A DNA stretch of 64,000 nucleotides, from the NCBI RefSeq assembly GCF_021800405.1, contig NZ_CP084550.1, positions 3,472,001 to 3,536,000 of the forward strand, given 5' to 3'. The DNA comes from Arthrobacter sp. FW306-07-I. Its GTDB lineage: Bacteria > Actinomycetota > Actinomycetes > Actinomycetales > Micrococcaceae. Numbering within the stretch: position 1 is the first letter of the stretch; each line of letters starts with the position of its first letter. Below the pieces are notes generated by a model. It did not search any database, was not told the DNA's origin, and was given only the letters and a program-made list of their open reading frames with translations. Position numbers and translations under genes: made by a program. Below, one piece after another: positions 26,727 through 35,687 of this stretch.

Positions 26727-26924
26727 TCAGTCCCTGGTGGGGTCGGGACGAAGCGGCGCCGGACCTGGATCCGGGACCGGCAGCGGGCCGGGCGCCGGCG
26801 GTGCCGGGAACGGGTTGGGGGACGGCGGACCGGGCGGCCGCGGCTGGGTGGGATCCGGCGATGTGGGCTCGGGACCGGGTTCGGGCGGAAATGGCTCAGG
26901 TTCGTGCACTGGCGGGATGGTCAT
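26727..26924 (-). CDS. Small proline-rich protein, unknown function
   Basis: 65 residues, about two fifths Pro, with repeated PxP, EPxP and DPxP units and no hydrophobic segment, so it is probably disordered. It is supported by a ribosome site (GAGAGGGG about 7 nt before the ATG MTIPPVHE) and by a good terminator downstream. No family is recognised. High-GC DNA can give Pro-rich frames by chance, so reality as a gene is likely but not certain. Confidence 0.55.
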   Translation of the reverse strand: MTIPPVHEPEPFPPEPGPEPTSPDPTQPRPPGPPSPNPFPAPPAPGPLPVPDPGPAPLRPDPTRD

Positions 26925-27036
26925 GGAAATTCCCCTCTCACGCTGATCGGATCAAACACTGGGCGAATCACACACCGGGCGATGTGCCTTGAACTGACCA
27001 GACTACGCCCGCAACCCCTTCTCAACTACCCCCGTT

Positions 27037-27091
27037 GCTCTATCAGATGTGGTCCCCAAAGGGCCCTTTTAGGAGCCATAACTGATGGAGC
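27037..27091. repeat. 55-nt palindromic element, GCTCTATCA family, copy 1
   Basis: Runs from GCTCTATCAG to CTGATGGAGC; nearly every position pairs with its mirror, with a few G-T pairs and three mismatches, closing on GGGCCC. It begins 23 bases beyond the stop of the minus-strand monooxygenase gene and lies upstream of the Pro-rich gene. A second copy of identical length is at 46060. See the findings for family evidence. Confidence 0.85.
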
Positions 27092-27113
27092 ATCACGACG
27101 GCGGGAGGGCGCC

Positions 27114-28730
27114 TTAGTCCCGCACCGCACCGACCAGCCGCAGCCAGTCGCGGAGCTGGACCGGGTCCGCCTCGCCGCAGCGGAAGCCCACGTAGCCGTC
27201 GGGCCTGATGCCGGCCACTCCCGTGCCGGGGTGGCTGGTGAGGCGGTGGACATGCAGCAGCCGGGGCTGGCTGTCCATCGACGCAACGGCGGGGATGGCG
27301 TCCAACGCGACTGGGCCGGCGTCGCGCTCCAGCAAAAGGTGGAGTCCCGGCACCGCGGTCAGCTCATGCAGGCGGACGGAGCGTCCATCCACGGCAGCCG
27401 GAGCATCGGGCAACCGTTTGCCGGGCCGCGGCCACCCGCGGGCCTTGGGCGTGCCCTCATGCGAGATGGCGCTGTTCCGGTAGTTCACGAACGGCTGGGC
27501 CAGCAGCCTGACTCCCCTGGCGATGAGCCACCGCCGGCGGAGGAGCAGCGGCATGACCGGAGCGAACGCTGGCAGGATGCTGCGGGCCAGGCGTGCCGCC
27601 GGATGCGGCGAGGCTTCGCCGAAGAAGATCAGGTGCGTCAGCGCCAGCACCCGCCGGGCCGCGGGCAGCCGCTCCTGCCCGTAGGTCTGCAGCAGTTCCG
27701 GAAGCGGCCTGCCGGCGGTCGAGGCGAACCCGAGTTTCCAGCCGAGGTTGAGGGCGTCCAGGATGCCGTTGTTCATGCCCTGGCCGCCCGCCGGGGAGTG
27801 GGCATGGGCAGCGTCGCCGGCCAGGAAGACCGGGCTGCTCCCGAACGTGCTGGCAATCCGGTGCTGCAGGGGGACCTGGGCGGACCAGCCCACCTCCCGC
27901 ACGCTGGCCTCCAGGCCCGAGTCCTTCACCAGCTGCGCCACCTCCTCCGGCGCAACGGGCGGACCCAGCTGGCCGAAGCGGGCGCCGGCCTGCCAGGATG
28001 CGGGCCGGGTGGCCAGCATCCGCCACGTAGCCCCCTCGCCCAGGGCAAAGAGGAAGGCCAGCCCGGCCTGCCCCACCGCAACGTGCAGCAGCCCGGGGTC
28101 CAGGCCACCATCGAGTTCGAGGTCGGCCAGGACCGCCTCCACGGGATACGGGCCTCCGCGCCACTGCGCGCCGGTGATGCCGCGGACGGTGCTGGACTGC
28201 CCATCGCAGCCGGCCAAAAAGCGGGAGACGTGATGCCCCGGCCCGTGGGCTCCCTGGAGCTCGGCGCGGACCAGTCCGCTTGATAGCGCTTGCAACCCGC
28301 CGTTGTCCTGGTGCAGGCCGCGGAATTCCACGCCCCAGTCCACCACCACGCCGCTGTCCTGCAGCGCCTGCCACAGGACCTCCTCGACGTCGGCCTGCCG
28401 GACCAGCGTCAGGTGCGGGAAGGCGGTGTCCGGAAGGTCGGCGTGTCCCAGCCGTGCTTCAACCTCCCACCGGCCCAGGTGGATCCGTGCCTCAGGCGCA
28501 GTGTCCGCCCGCTCCAGCAGGCCAGCGGTTACACCGAGCGGGCGGAGTCCCTCCAGTGCGCGGGCATGCAGCATGAGCGCCCGTGAGGGGCGGACCCGGT
28601 GATCCCGCCGGTCCACCACCCGCACGGTGGCGCCGTGGGCAAGGGCCTGGAGGGCGGTGGTGAGCCCGGCGGGACCTGCGCCGACCACTAGAACGTCCGT
28701 GTCCGCCGTCGTCCCTTGCTTGCCTGGCAT
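27114..28730 (-). CDS. FAD-dependent aromatic-ring hydroxylase family monooxygenase
   Basis: 538 residues of the PHBH/PheA class. Motifs seen are the FAD GxGxxG (VLVVGAGPAGL near residue 13), the DG segment AGCDGQSSTVR, and the GD motif FLAGDAAHAHSPAGGQGMN that contacts the FAD ribityl chain. The C-terminal third (after about 400) matches the thioredoxin-like domain of phenol hydroxylase relatives. Its substrate is not shown by the sequence; aromatic or polyketide oxidation is possible. It follows an unknown 186-residue gene by 12 bases on the same strand. Confidence 0.9.
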   Translation of the reverse strand: MPGKQGTTADTDVLVVGAGPAGLTTALQALAHGATVRVVDRRDHRVRPSRALMLHARALEGLRPLGVTAGLLERADTAPEARIHLGRWEVEARLGHADLPDTAFPHLTLVRQADVEEVLWQALQDSGVVVDWGVEFRGLHQDNGGLQALSSGLVRAELQGAHGPGHHVSRFLAGCDGQSSTVRGITGAQWRGGPYPVEAVLADLELDGGLDPGLLHVAVGQAGLAFLFALGEGATWRMLATRPASWQAGARFGQLGPPVAPEEVAQLVKDSGLEASVREVGWSAQVPLQHRIASTFGSSPVFLAGDAAHAHSPAGGQGMNNGILDALNLGWKLGFASTAGRPLPELLQTYGQERLPAARRVLALTHLIFFGEASPHPAARLARSILPAFAPVMPLLLRRRWLIARGVRLLAQPFVNYRNSAISHEGTPKARGWPRPGKRLPDAPAAVDGRSVRLHELTAVPGLHLLLERDAGPVALDAIPAVASMDSQPRLLHVHRLTSHPGTGVAGIRPDGYVGFRCGEADPVQLRDWLRLVGAVRD

Positions 28731-28742
28731 GCCCGCCGGCCG

Positions 28743-29303
28743 TCACTTCTTCGCGCGGAGCCGCCACCAGGCGTGGTCGGTTCCGGCGGCCGCAATCCTG
28801 GCCGGGTCCGCCAGCACCTCCTCGCGGCGCAGCCCGGGAAGCACCTTGTAGCTGATCGATCCGGAGACGCTGACCAGTTCCAGGACCCGCCAAAGGGCCG
28901 ACGCATACTTCCTGGCGCGCTCGGCGCCGTCCCACTCGTACAGCCCGCGATAGGCGCCGAAGGTGTCGTGGGCGCACCAGAGTTTGGAGATAAAGCCCGG
29001 GAACCCTACGAAGAGCGGGGTGTTCAGGATGCTTTCCGCTTCGAACAGGCGGTGCGCCCGGCCCCGCACCAGCCGCAGCGTGAACGCCACCACCAGCACG
29101 CAGGGCTCGGCGGGCAGTCGGTCGACGGCGGTCTCCCGGTAGACCCGCGAGGTGCTTCCGTCGGCGAAGCGCAGGACCCGGCCCACGTTGTCCTTGGGAA
29201 GGTGCACCTGCCGGCGCGCCAGCATGACGCAGGACGTTCCGACGCTGTGGGCCACCGCCAGCCAGGCCTTGGACCGGGGAGCCGGACCGGATTCGGAAGT
29301 CAT
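28743..29303 (-). CDS. Uncharacterised protein paired with the monooxygenase
   Basis: 186 residues, family not recognised. It looks soluble apart from one moderately hydrophobic strand (CVLVVAFTLRLV). The C-terminal part is rich in Trp, Tyr and Arg (SKLWCAHDTFGAYRGLYEWD, then HAWWRLRAKK), resembling proteins with a compact alpha/beta fold. The start is chosen by GAAAGGAG before the ATG giving MTSESG. It is upstream of the FAD monooxygenase in a two-gene unit, so it may act on the same substrate. Confidence 0.75.
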   Translation of the reverse strand: MTSESGPAPRSKAWLAVAHSVGTSCVMLARRQVHLPKDNVGRVLRFADGSTSRVYRETAVDRLPAEPCVLVVAFTLRLVRGRAHRLFEAESILNTPLFVGFPGFISKLWCAHDTFGAYRGLYEWDGAERARKYASALWRVLELVSVSGSISYKVLPGLRREEVLADPARIAAAGTDHAWWRLRAKK

Positions 29304-29460
29304 CGCGTTCTCCTTTCCCTGCGCTTCCCTGCAGCGCCCCTCCAGCCTGCCGGGAAGCGGACGCAAGGCTCCAGAGTCTTTCGCCCCTTTCAGGCTGCGG
29401 CGTCTCCCCCGTCAGCGAACGGCCTGCCGACTTCTCGGGGGCGGTCTATATATTGAATCC

Positions 29461-31677
29461 ATGACCTCCACTTCCCTGCAGGATTCCACCGGCACTGCGA
29501 TCCCGGCGCCCCCGGTGGCCAAGAAGATCCCCACCGAACGCATCCACCACGGGGAGACGTTCGTGGACAACTACGAATGGCTGCGGGACAAGGAGTCGCC
29601 GGAGGTCGTGGAGCACCTGCGGGCCGAGAACGCCTACCAGGAAGCCGTCACTGCGCACCAGGAACCGCTCCGCGAAGCCATCTTCCAGGAGATCAAGGGC
29701 CGTACCCAGGAAACCGACCTCTCCGTCCCACACCGGAAGGACGGCTGGTGGTACTTCAGCCGCTCGGCCGAAGGCAAGGAGTACGGCATCCACTGCCGGG
29801 TGAAGGCACAGGACACCGGGGACAAGGTGGCCGACTGGACCCCGCCGGCCGTGGAACCCGGCATGGAGATCCCCGGCGAAGAGATCCTGCTGGACGGCAA
29901 CGTGGAGGCCGAAGGCAAGCCGTTCTTCTCCGTAGGCGGAACCGCCGTCACCGTTGACGGCACCCTTTACGCCTATGCCGTGGACAACTCCGGTGATGAA
30001 CGTTTCACGCTGCGGATCAAGGACCTGCGCACCGGTGAACTCCTGCCGGACGTCATCGAAAACATCTTTTACGGTGTTGCCTTCTCCCCGGACGGCTCCC
30101 GGCTCTTCTACACGGTGGTCGACGAGTCCTGGCGGCCGTACCAGGTGAAGTCCCACGTCCTGGGCACCCCTGTGGCCCAGGACGCGGTGGTGTACCAGGA
30201 GGACGACCCCGCCATGTGGCTGGGCTTCGAGCTTTCCGCCGACCGGCGCCACCTGGTGCTGGGCATCGGTTGCTCTGAGTACAGCGAAACCAGGCTGCTC
30301 CGGTTTGACGACCCCGCCGGAACAGTCAGCACCGTGATTTCCCGGGACGAGCGGATCCTGTACGAAGCCGAGCCCTTCCTGCTCGACGGCGTAGAAAAAA
30401 TCCTGCTCACGCACAACCGCGGCGCCATCAACTCCATGGTCTCCCTGGCGGACCCGGTCGAGCTGGAAAAGCCGCTGGCTGACCAAACCTGGCAGACCGT
30501 CGTCGAACATTCCAACGACGTGCGCGTCAACGGCGCGGGCGTCACTTCCACGCACCTGATCGTTTCCATCCGCAAGGACACCATCGAGCGGGTCCAGGTG
30601 CTGGGGCTGGCCGGGCTTGGCACGCCCGCGCAGCAGGAGCCCGTGGAGCCGGCATTCGATGAGGAGCTCTACACCGCCGGCGTGGGCGGCTCCGACTATG
30701 AGGCACCCGTGATTCGGCTGGGCTACACCTCCTACTTCACGCCGTCCCGGATCTACGACTTCGTCCTGCCCACCCCGGAGCGACCCGCCGGCGAGCTGCT
30801 GTTGCGCAAGGAAAGCCCCGTGCTGGGCGGCTACGACGGCAGAGACTACGTTGCCACCCGTGAGTGGGCGACGGCGGCCGACGGCACGCGGATCCCGCTG
30901 TCGGTCCTGCGGCACAAGGCCGTCAAGCAGGATTCGACGGCGGCGGGCCTGGTGTACGGGTACGGCTCCTATGAGATGAGCATGGACCCGGGCTTCGGCA
31001 TTGCCCGGCTGTCGCTCCTGGACCGCGGCGTGGTGTTCGTCATCGCGCACATCCGCGGCGGCGGCGAGCTGGGCCGGCACTGGTACGAGGACGGCAAGAA
31101 GCTCACCAAGAAGAACACCTTCACCGACTTCGTGGACGCAACGGACTGGCTGGCCGGTTCGGGCTGGGTGGATCCCTCCCGCATCGCCGCCCTGGGTGGC
31201 TCGGCTGGCGGACTCCTCATGGGGGCCGTGGCCAACATGGCGCCGGAAAAGTACGCGGCCATCGTGGCCCAGGTGCCGTTCGTGGATCCGCTCACCAGCA
31301 TCCTGGACCCGGACCTGCCGCTGTCCGCCCTGGAGTGGGAGGAATGGGGCAACCCGATCACCGATCCCCAGGCTTACGCCTACATGAAGTCCTACTCCCC
31401 CTACGAGAACGTGCGGGAAGTGGCCTACCCCAAGATCGCCGCGGTGACGTCCTTCAACGACACCCGCGTCCTCTATGTGGAACCGGCCAAGTGGGTGCAG
31501 GAACTGCGAAACAGGACCATAGGGTCCGAGCCCATTGTCATGAAGATCGAGATGGACGGCGGCCATGGCGGCGCATCCGGCCGCTACGTGCAGTGGCGTG
31601 AACGGGCCTGGGACTACGCGTTCATCGCCGACGCCCTGGGCGCCACCGAACTGCTGCCAGGTGCCGGGCTGAAGTAG
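29461..31677 (+). CDS. ptrB: Oligopeptidase B (prolyl oligopeptidase family S9A)
   Basis: 738-residue cytosolic serine peptidase cutting short peptides after basic residues. A seven-bladed propeller occupies about residues 70-420 and the alpha/beta-hydrolase catalytic domain the C-terminal third. Ser is in ALGGSAGGLLMG, Asp in FNDTRVLYVEP, and His in DGGHGGASGR. The ATG is the one preceding MTSTSLQD; the long open frame upstream lacks coding character. A 60-nt palindromic element starts three bases after the stop. Confidence 0.92.
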   Translation: MTSTSLQDSTGTAIPAPPVAKKIPTERIHHGETFVDNYEWLRDKESPEVVEHLRAENAYQEAVTAHQEPLREAIFQEIKGRTQETDLSVPHRKDGWWYFSRSAEGKEYGIHCRVKAQDTGDKVADWTPPAVEPGMEIPGEEILLDGNVEAEGKPFFSVGGTAVTVDGTLYAYAVDNSGDERFTLRIKDLRTGELLPDVIENIFYGVAFSPDGSRLFYTVVDESWRPYQVKSHVLGTPVAQDAVVYQEDDPAMWLGFELSADRRHLVLGIGCSEYSETRLLRFDDPAGTVSTVISRDERILYEAEPFLLDGVEKILLTHNRGAINSMVSLADPVELEKPLADQTWQTVVEHSNDVRVNGAGVTSTHLIVSIRKDTIERVQVLGLAGLGTPAQQEPVEPAFDEELYTAGVGGSDYEAPVIRLGYTSYFTPSRIYDFVLPTPERPAGELLLRKESPVLGGYDGRDYVATREWATAADGTRIPLSVLRHKAVKQDSTAAGLVYGYGSYEMSMDPGFGIARLSLLDRGVVFVIAHIRGGGELGRHWYEDGKKLTKKNTFTDFVDATDWLAGSGWVDPSRIAALGGSAGGLLMGAVANMAPEKYAAIVAQVPFVDPLTSILDPDLPLSALEWEEWGNPITDPQAYAYMKSYSPYENVREVAYPKIAAVTSFNDTRVLYVEPAKWVQELRNRTIGSEPIVMKIEMDGGHGGASGRYVQWRERAWDYAFIADALGATELLPGAGLK

Positions 31678-31680
31678 CCC

Positions 31681-31740
31681 ATCGATTGCTCCGTTGTTGT
31701 CCTTTTGGGCCCGCTAAACGGCAGGTACGGAGCAATCGAT
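31681..31740. repeat. 60-nt palindromic element, ATCGATTGCT family, copy 1
   Basis: Starts ATCGATTGCTCCGT and ends with its exact reverse complement ACGGAGCAATCGAT, 14 perfect terminal base pairs, and continues as an imperfect stem to a GGGCCC-like centre. It lies three bases after the oligopeptidase stop. A second copy, also exactly 60 nt, is at 58653; 44 of 60 positions agree between copies. Confidence 0.9.
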
Positions 31741-31770
31741 GTTCACCCGCGCACCTGGCAAAGCTAACCA

Positions 31771-31780
31771 TGCTTACTAT
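31771..31780 (+). promoter_or_regulatory. TGCTTACTAT motif, candidate stress promoter element
   Basis: TGCTTACTAT lies 43 bases upstream of the DUF2945 ATG. The same ATGCTTACTAT string occurs at 35751, upstream of a small acidic protein gene, and a relative (TTTGCTTATCG) occurs at the same distance upstream of the CsbD gene. The spacing suits a -10 region or an operator. Confidence 0.4.
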
Positions 31781-31822
31781 TGGGGGGCACGTGTTTTCCG
31801 GCGGGATACCAGAGGAGCAGGC

Positions 31823-32029
31823 ATGTCATTGAGCAAGGGAACGCACGTGGAGTGGAACACTTCACAGGGCAAGACGCACGGCAAGATCGTGGAGAAGAAA
31901 ACCAGCGACTTCGAACTCGACGGCAACACCCACCGGGCCAGTGAGGATGAACCACAGTACGTGGTGGAATCGGACAAGACCGGCGCCCGTGCAGCGCACA
32001 AGGCGTCCGCGCTGACCGAGAAGAAGTAG
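31823..32029 (+). CDS. DUF2945 / HVA1-type small protein
   Basis: 68-residue basic/acidic protein with the short SH3/Tudor-like barrel of the DUF2945 family: KGTHVEWNTSQGKTHGKIVE then the Lys/Glu-rich end. Members are common in actinobacteria and proteobacteria, often near stress genes, with no firm biochemical role. The ATG is preceded by AGAGGAG. It ends 4 bases before the GTG of the flavoprotein gene, so the two are likely co-transcribed. Confidence 0.85.
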   Translation: MSLSKGTHVEWNTSQGKTHGKIVEKKTSDFELDGNTHRASEDEPQYVVESDKTGARAAHKASALTEKK

Positions 32030-32033
32030 CGCC

Positions 32034-33230
32034 GTGGCTGCCCAGCACGAGGTGGTGATCATCGGTGGCGGCAATGCCGGGATCTCCCTGGCGGCCCGGC
32101 TGCAGCGCTACGGCGTCAAGGACGTGGCGGTGGTCGAGCCACGGGACCACCACCTCTTCCAGCCCCTGTTCTCGCATATCGCCGGCGGGCGGGCACAGGC
32201 CCAGGAGGCTGTCCGGAGCCAGGAGTCGGTGATCCCCCAGGGCGTCACCTGGATCCGGGATGCTGCCGTAGGCGTGGACGCGAACGCAAACACGGTCACC
32301 CTCGGGTCAGGGACTTCGGTAGCTTATGGGCAACTGGTGGTGTGCCCGGGGCTCCAGTACGACTGGGACCGCGTGCCCGGCTTGCTCGACGCCGTCCATT
32401 CCCCGTACGGCGCCTCCCACTACGACTTCGAACTGGCCCCCAAGGCCTGGGCGCTGCTCAGCGCCCTGCGCTCCGGCACGGCGGTCTTCACCATGCCGGC
32501 CGGGCCGATCAAATGCGGGGGTGCCGCGCAGAAACCCATGTACCTCGCGTGTGACTACTGGCGCGGGCAGGGGGTGCTGGACAAAATCCGCGTGGTCATG
32601 GTGCAGCCGTACCCCACCGTGTTCGGGGTGCCGGAGGTGGACCGGGAACTGGACCGCAAGATCGCCGAGTACGGAATCGAGCTGCGGACCAACAGCGAAC
32701 TGGTGGCCGTGAGCCCGGCCGGCCGCAGGGCCACCATCCGGAACAACGCCGCCAACACCACCGAGGACCTGACGTACGACGTCCTCAATGCCGTTCCGCC
32801 GCAGTCGGCCCCGGACTGGCTCAAGGCCACGGACCTGCCCGCCGCGGGGGACGCAGGCGGCTTCGTGGAGGTGGACCGCCAGACGCTCAGGCACCTCCGG
32901 TACCCCAACGTGTGGTCCCTGGGCGACGCCGCGGGCACCACCAACTCCAAGTCCGGCGGGTCCCTGCGCAAGCAGGTCAAGGTGGTGGCAAAGAACCTGG
33001 TGGCAGCCCGGAAAGGAAAGCCGCTGCGGGCCAAGTACAACGGCTACTCCGTGTGTCCGTTCACCGTGTCACGGGACACCGTGGTGTTCGCCGAATTCGA
33101 CGACCGGTACCGGCCCATGCCCACCATCCCGCGGCTGCCCACGTGGAATGAAAGCAAGCTGTCCTGGGTGCTGGACCGCGACATCTTCCCGAAGATCTAC
33201 TGGAACCTGATCCTCAAGGGACGGGCGTAA
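32034..33230 (+). CDS. FAD-dependent oxidoreductase, sulfide:quinone reductase-like
   Basis: 398 residues of the SQR / type II NADH dehydrogenase superfamily. The N-terminal FAD site is VVIIGGGNAGISLA; SQR-like Cys residues occur in PIKCGGAAQKPMYL and YSVCPFTV, and WSLGDAAGTTNSKSGG holds the FAD ribityl contact. The paired Cys argue for sulfide or polysulfide oxidation rather than a plain NADH dehydrogenase. It would deliver electrons to the quinone pool at the inner membrane face. GTG start; upstream neighbour is DUF2945. Confidence 0.85.
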   Translation: MAAQHEVVIIGGGNAGISLAARLQRYGVKDVAVVEPRDHHLFQPLFSHIAGGRAQAQEAVRSQESVIPQGVTWIRDAAVGVDANANTVTLGSGTSVAYGQLVVCPGLQYDWDRVPGLLDAVHSPYGASHYDFELAPKAWALLSALRSGTAVFTMPAGPIKCGGAAQKPMYLACDYWRGQGVLDKIRVVMVQPYPTVFGVPEVDRELDRKIAEYGIELRTNSELVAVSPAGRRATIRNNAANTTEDLTYDVLNAVPPQSAPDWLKATDLPAAGDAGGFVEVDRQTLRHLRYPNVWSLGDAAGTTNSKSGGSLRKQVKVVAKNLVAARKGKPLRAKYNGYSVCPFTVSRDTVVFAEFDDRYRPMPTIPRLPTWNESKLSWVLDRDIFPKIYWNLILKGRA

Positions 33231-33232
33231 CG

Positions 33233-33792
33233 CTAGCCGGCGGTGCCGATGCGCCACTCATCGGCAAGGATCGAGTAGATGAGCTCGGTGGCCCACTGGC
33301 CTTTGTAGTGCCACTTATCGATGTGCCGCGCTTCCAGCCGCATGCCCAGCCGGCCGCAGAGTGAAGCCGAGGCACTGTTGAGTTCGTCCAGCCGGGCTTC
33401 AATCCGGTGCATGCCCAGCTCCTCGAAACCCAGGCGCAGGACGGCCTGGGCGGCCTCCGTTCCATAACCCTTGCCGCGGGCACCCGGTGCCAGGGTCCAG
33501 CCCACTTCGCCCTGCCCGCGTCCGGCAGCCATTTGAGCACCACTTCGCCCTGCAGCCCGGGCTCATCCGCCGCTTCGATGGCGAGAGCCGCCCAGTCCCC
33601 CTCCTTCTCGAAGGAAAAGTTGGCGTACCGGCCCACCCGCTCCATCGACTGGGTGTAGGTCTTGGCCGGTCCGGGAAGGTACCGGGCGGTCTCCGGCAGC
33701 GAGTGGTAGGCGTGGAAGGCTTCCAGGTCGCCGCCGTCGAACCGGCGCAGGACCAGCCGGTCAGTGCGGATGGGAAGGGAAATCTCCGGCAT
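33233..33792 (-). pseudogene. GNAT acetyltransferase, split by a -1/+2 frameshift
   Basis: The first part (from ATG at 33792) reads LPIRTDRLVLRRFDGGDLEAF through VVLKWLPDAG, the RimJ-like N-terminal half. The rest of the domain, including the acetyl-CoA loop GARGKGYGTEAAQAVL and the C-terminal strands, continues in another frame to the stop at 33233. The change occurs at about 33514-33520 in a G/C-run and would be repaired by adding one base. It may be a real pseudogene, programmed recoding, or a sequencing error. It is 5 bases upstream of ackA on the minus strand, i.e. downstream in the same transcript. Confidence 0.75.
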
Positions 33793-33797
33793 GCGTC

Positions 33798-34958
33798 TTA
33801 GCGGCTGGCGGAAACGACGGCGGCCGTCGCCTCGGCGATGGCGCGCTCCTCGTCAGTGGGAACCACCAGGACAGGAATCGCGGAGGACTGCGTGGATATC
33901 ACGCGCGGCTCCTTTGACCGCTCGGCGTTCAGGCCGCCGTCGAGCTCTATGCCCAGGGCGCCCAGCCGGTCCGCCACCTGGGCCCGGAAGTGCTGTGAGT
34001 TTTCGCCAATCCCTGCGGTGAACACCAGCGCCTTGGCCCCGCCCACCGCCACGTGATAGCCGCCGATGTACTTGGCCAGCCGGTAGGAGGCCACGCTGAG
34101 CGCCATGGCTGCTCGCTGGTCGCCGGCCTCGGAGGCCTCCACCACGGAGCGCATGTCGTTGTGCCCGGCAAGGCCTTTCAGACCAGACTCGCGGTTCAGC
34201 ATGGTGTCGAGGTCCTCGGGCGTCCAGCCGGCGCGGCCGAGGAACACCAGGATGGAGGGGTCAAGGTCGCCGGAGCGGGTGCCCATCACCAGGCCCTCGA
34301 GCGGGGTGAAGCCCATGGAGGTGTCCACGGAGCGTCCGCCGCGGATCGCGGTCAGGGACGCGCCGTTCCCCAGGTGGGCGATGACGCCGTCGAACTCCTC
34401 GACGGGGAGGTCCAACAGCGCTGCCGACCGGCGCGCAACGTACTGGTTGGAGGTGCCGTGGAAGCCGTAGCGGCGGATGCCATGGTTGGTGTAGAGCTCA
34501 TCCGGGACCGCGTACCGCCAGGCATGCTCGGGCAGGGTGCGGTGGAAGGCGGTGTCAAAGACTGCAACCTGAGGCATTTCGGGCCATTTTTTGGTGATGG
34601 CGCGGATGCCCAGGACGTTGGCGGGGTTGTGCAGCGGGGCCAGCGGGTTGAGCCGTTCGATGGCACGGGTGATTTCGTTGTCCACCAAGACGGGCTCGGC
34701 GAACCGCTCGCCGCCGTGGACCACCCGGTGGCCCACCGCCCCCAGTTCCGGGTCGCCCAGTTCCTGGTGGATGGCCGCGTCCACCTGCTCTAGTGCCTCC
34801 GCATGATCCCGCGGGCCCACCAGTTCGCCGTCCCCGCCGCCGCCGTTGCCCACGCCGATCTTCTCGATCAGCCCCTCGGTGAGGACGGTCCCGGCGGCCA
34901 CGTTCCGGACCTGGTACTTCAGTGACGACGAACCGGAATTGATGACGAGCACGAGCAT
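33798..34958 (-). CDS. ackA: Acetate kinase
   Basis: 386-residue kinase converting acetate and ATP to acetyl phosphate, reversibly. The opening VLVINSGSSSLKYQV, the hinge HRVVHGGERF, GFHGTSNQYVARR, GASLTAIRGGRSVDTSMGFT and TAGIGENS are all family signatures. A Gly-rich insert (VGNGGGGDGELVGP, about 37-50) is a minor oddity. Its partner pta lies 3 kb upstream on the same strand, separated by a VOC gene, a gene remnant and an IS30 element, so the usual pta-ackA pair is split. Confidence 0.97.
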   Translation of the reverse strand: MLVLVINSGSSSLKYQVRNVAAGTVLTEGLIEKIGVGNGGGGDGELVGPRDHAEALEQVDAAIHQELGDPELGAVGHRVVHGGERFAEPVLVDNEITRAIERLNPLAPLHNPANVLGIRAITKKWPEMPQVAVFDTAFHRTLPEHAWRYAVPDELYTNHGIRRYGFHGTSNQYVARRSAALLDLPVEEFDGVIAHLGNGASLTAIRGGRSVDTSMGFTPLEGLVMGTRSGDLDPSILVFLGRAGWTPEDLDTMLNRESGLKGLAGHNDMRSVVEASEAGDQRAAMALSVASYRLAKYIGGYHVAVGGAKALVFTAGIGENSQHFRAQVADRLGALGIELDGGLNAERSKEPRVISTQSSAIPVLVVPTDEERAIAEATAAVVSASR

Positions 34959-35013
34959 GCGGGGCCTCCTCAGCCTGGCGTGTGCAGTTCAACCCCCACT
35001 ATAGGTGGCGCGG

Positions 35014-35370
35014 CTAACGGTCGGTCAGCAGCAGCGTGTTGCCGTCAGGGTCCTGGGCTGTAAAGAAGAGGCAGACATCCTGGGCGCCCGTGATGGCGCC
35101 AACGGCAACCCCGTTGTCTGCGAGCCGGGCGCGGGCTCCCTCCAGGTCCTCGACGAGGAAGTTGCAGGTTGCCCAGGCAAGGCCGGGCTGGGCGTTGATG
35201 CCGCTGTCCGGGCCCATGAGGGTCACCGATGCCGTTCCCGCGGCGGAGAGGACGGCCGAGAAGTTGTTGGCTTGCCCCACCGTGAGTCCGAGCATGCGGC
35301 TGTACCAGCCGGCTGCCGCCTGTGGGTTCCGGACGGGGATGAAGGCGGTGGTGATGGCTGTACCGGGCAT
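35014..35370 (-). CDS. VOC superfamily (glyoxalase/bleomycin-resistance fold) protein
   Basis: 118 residues forming one vicinal-oxygen-chelate module: beta-alpha-beta-beta-beta repeats with PVRNPQAAAGWYSRMLGL at the start and DPDGNTLLLTDR at the end, containing the usual acidic metal ligand near the C-terminus. Substrate is unknown; this class includes dioxygenases, antibiotic-binding proteins and epimerases. It is upstream of ackA on the same strand with a 55-base gap. Confidence 0.88.
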   Translation of the reverse strand: MPGTAITTAFIPVRNPQAAAGWYSRMLGLTVGQANNFSAVLSAAGTASVTLMGPDSGINAQPGLAWATCNFLVEDLEGARARLADNGVAVGAITGAQDVCLFFTAQDPDGNTLLLTDR

Positions 35371-35465
35371 GCCTGCGATGCTAGCCCACCCCTCCGACAG
35401 AGGGCCCCATAATCACCCCGGGAGGGGACAGTCCGTGTCACCGCGGGCTTTAGGGGGCGCTTTTT

Positions 35466-35687
35466 TGGGGGGGCCAATCCCCCTCGAACGGGTCCATCAA
35501 GGTGAACGTGGAGGACTTGGCCCTGGGCGACAAATACGCAATTGGAATTCATACGACCCATGCGCAGCGCGACGGCAAGACCTTGGACCAGCGTGAAATC
35601 CTCGTCTTCCGTATCTCCGGCGGGAAAATCACGGAGGGCCTCGAATTCCCGGAGGACAGCGCGCAGCTGGCCGACTTTTGGTCCTGA
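35466..35687 (+). pseudogene. SnoaL/NTF2-like protein remnant (C-terminal half only)
   Basis: About 65-70 residues (YAIGIHTTHAQRDGKTLDQ, then ILVFRISGGKITEGLEF and DFWS) match the last half of NTF2-like polyketide-cyclase-fold proteins, which are normally 110-140 residues. Upstream of about 35470 the sequence is a low-complexity G-rich stretch and shows no N-terminal half. It could begin from the GTG at 35502 but the fold would be incomplete, so I call it a decayed fragment. Confidence 0.65.

Noticed and set aside
29446..31566. 706-codon minus-strand frame opposite oligopeptidase B
   Set aside because: Same shadow pattern; catalytic triad lies on the other strand.
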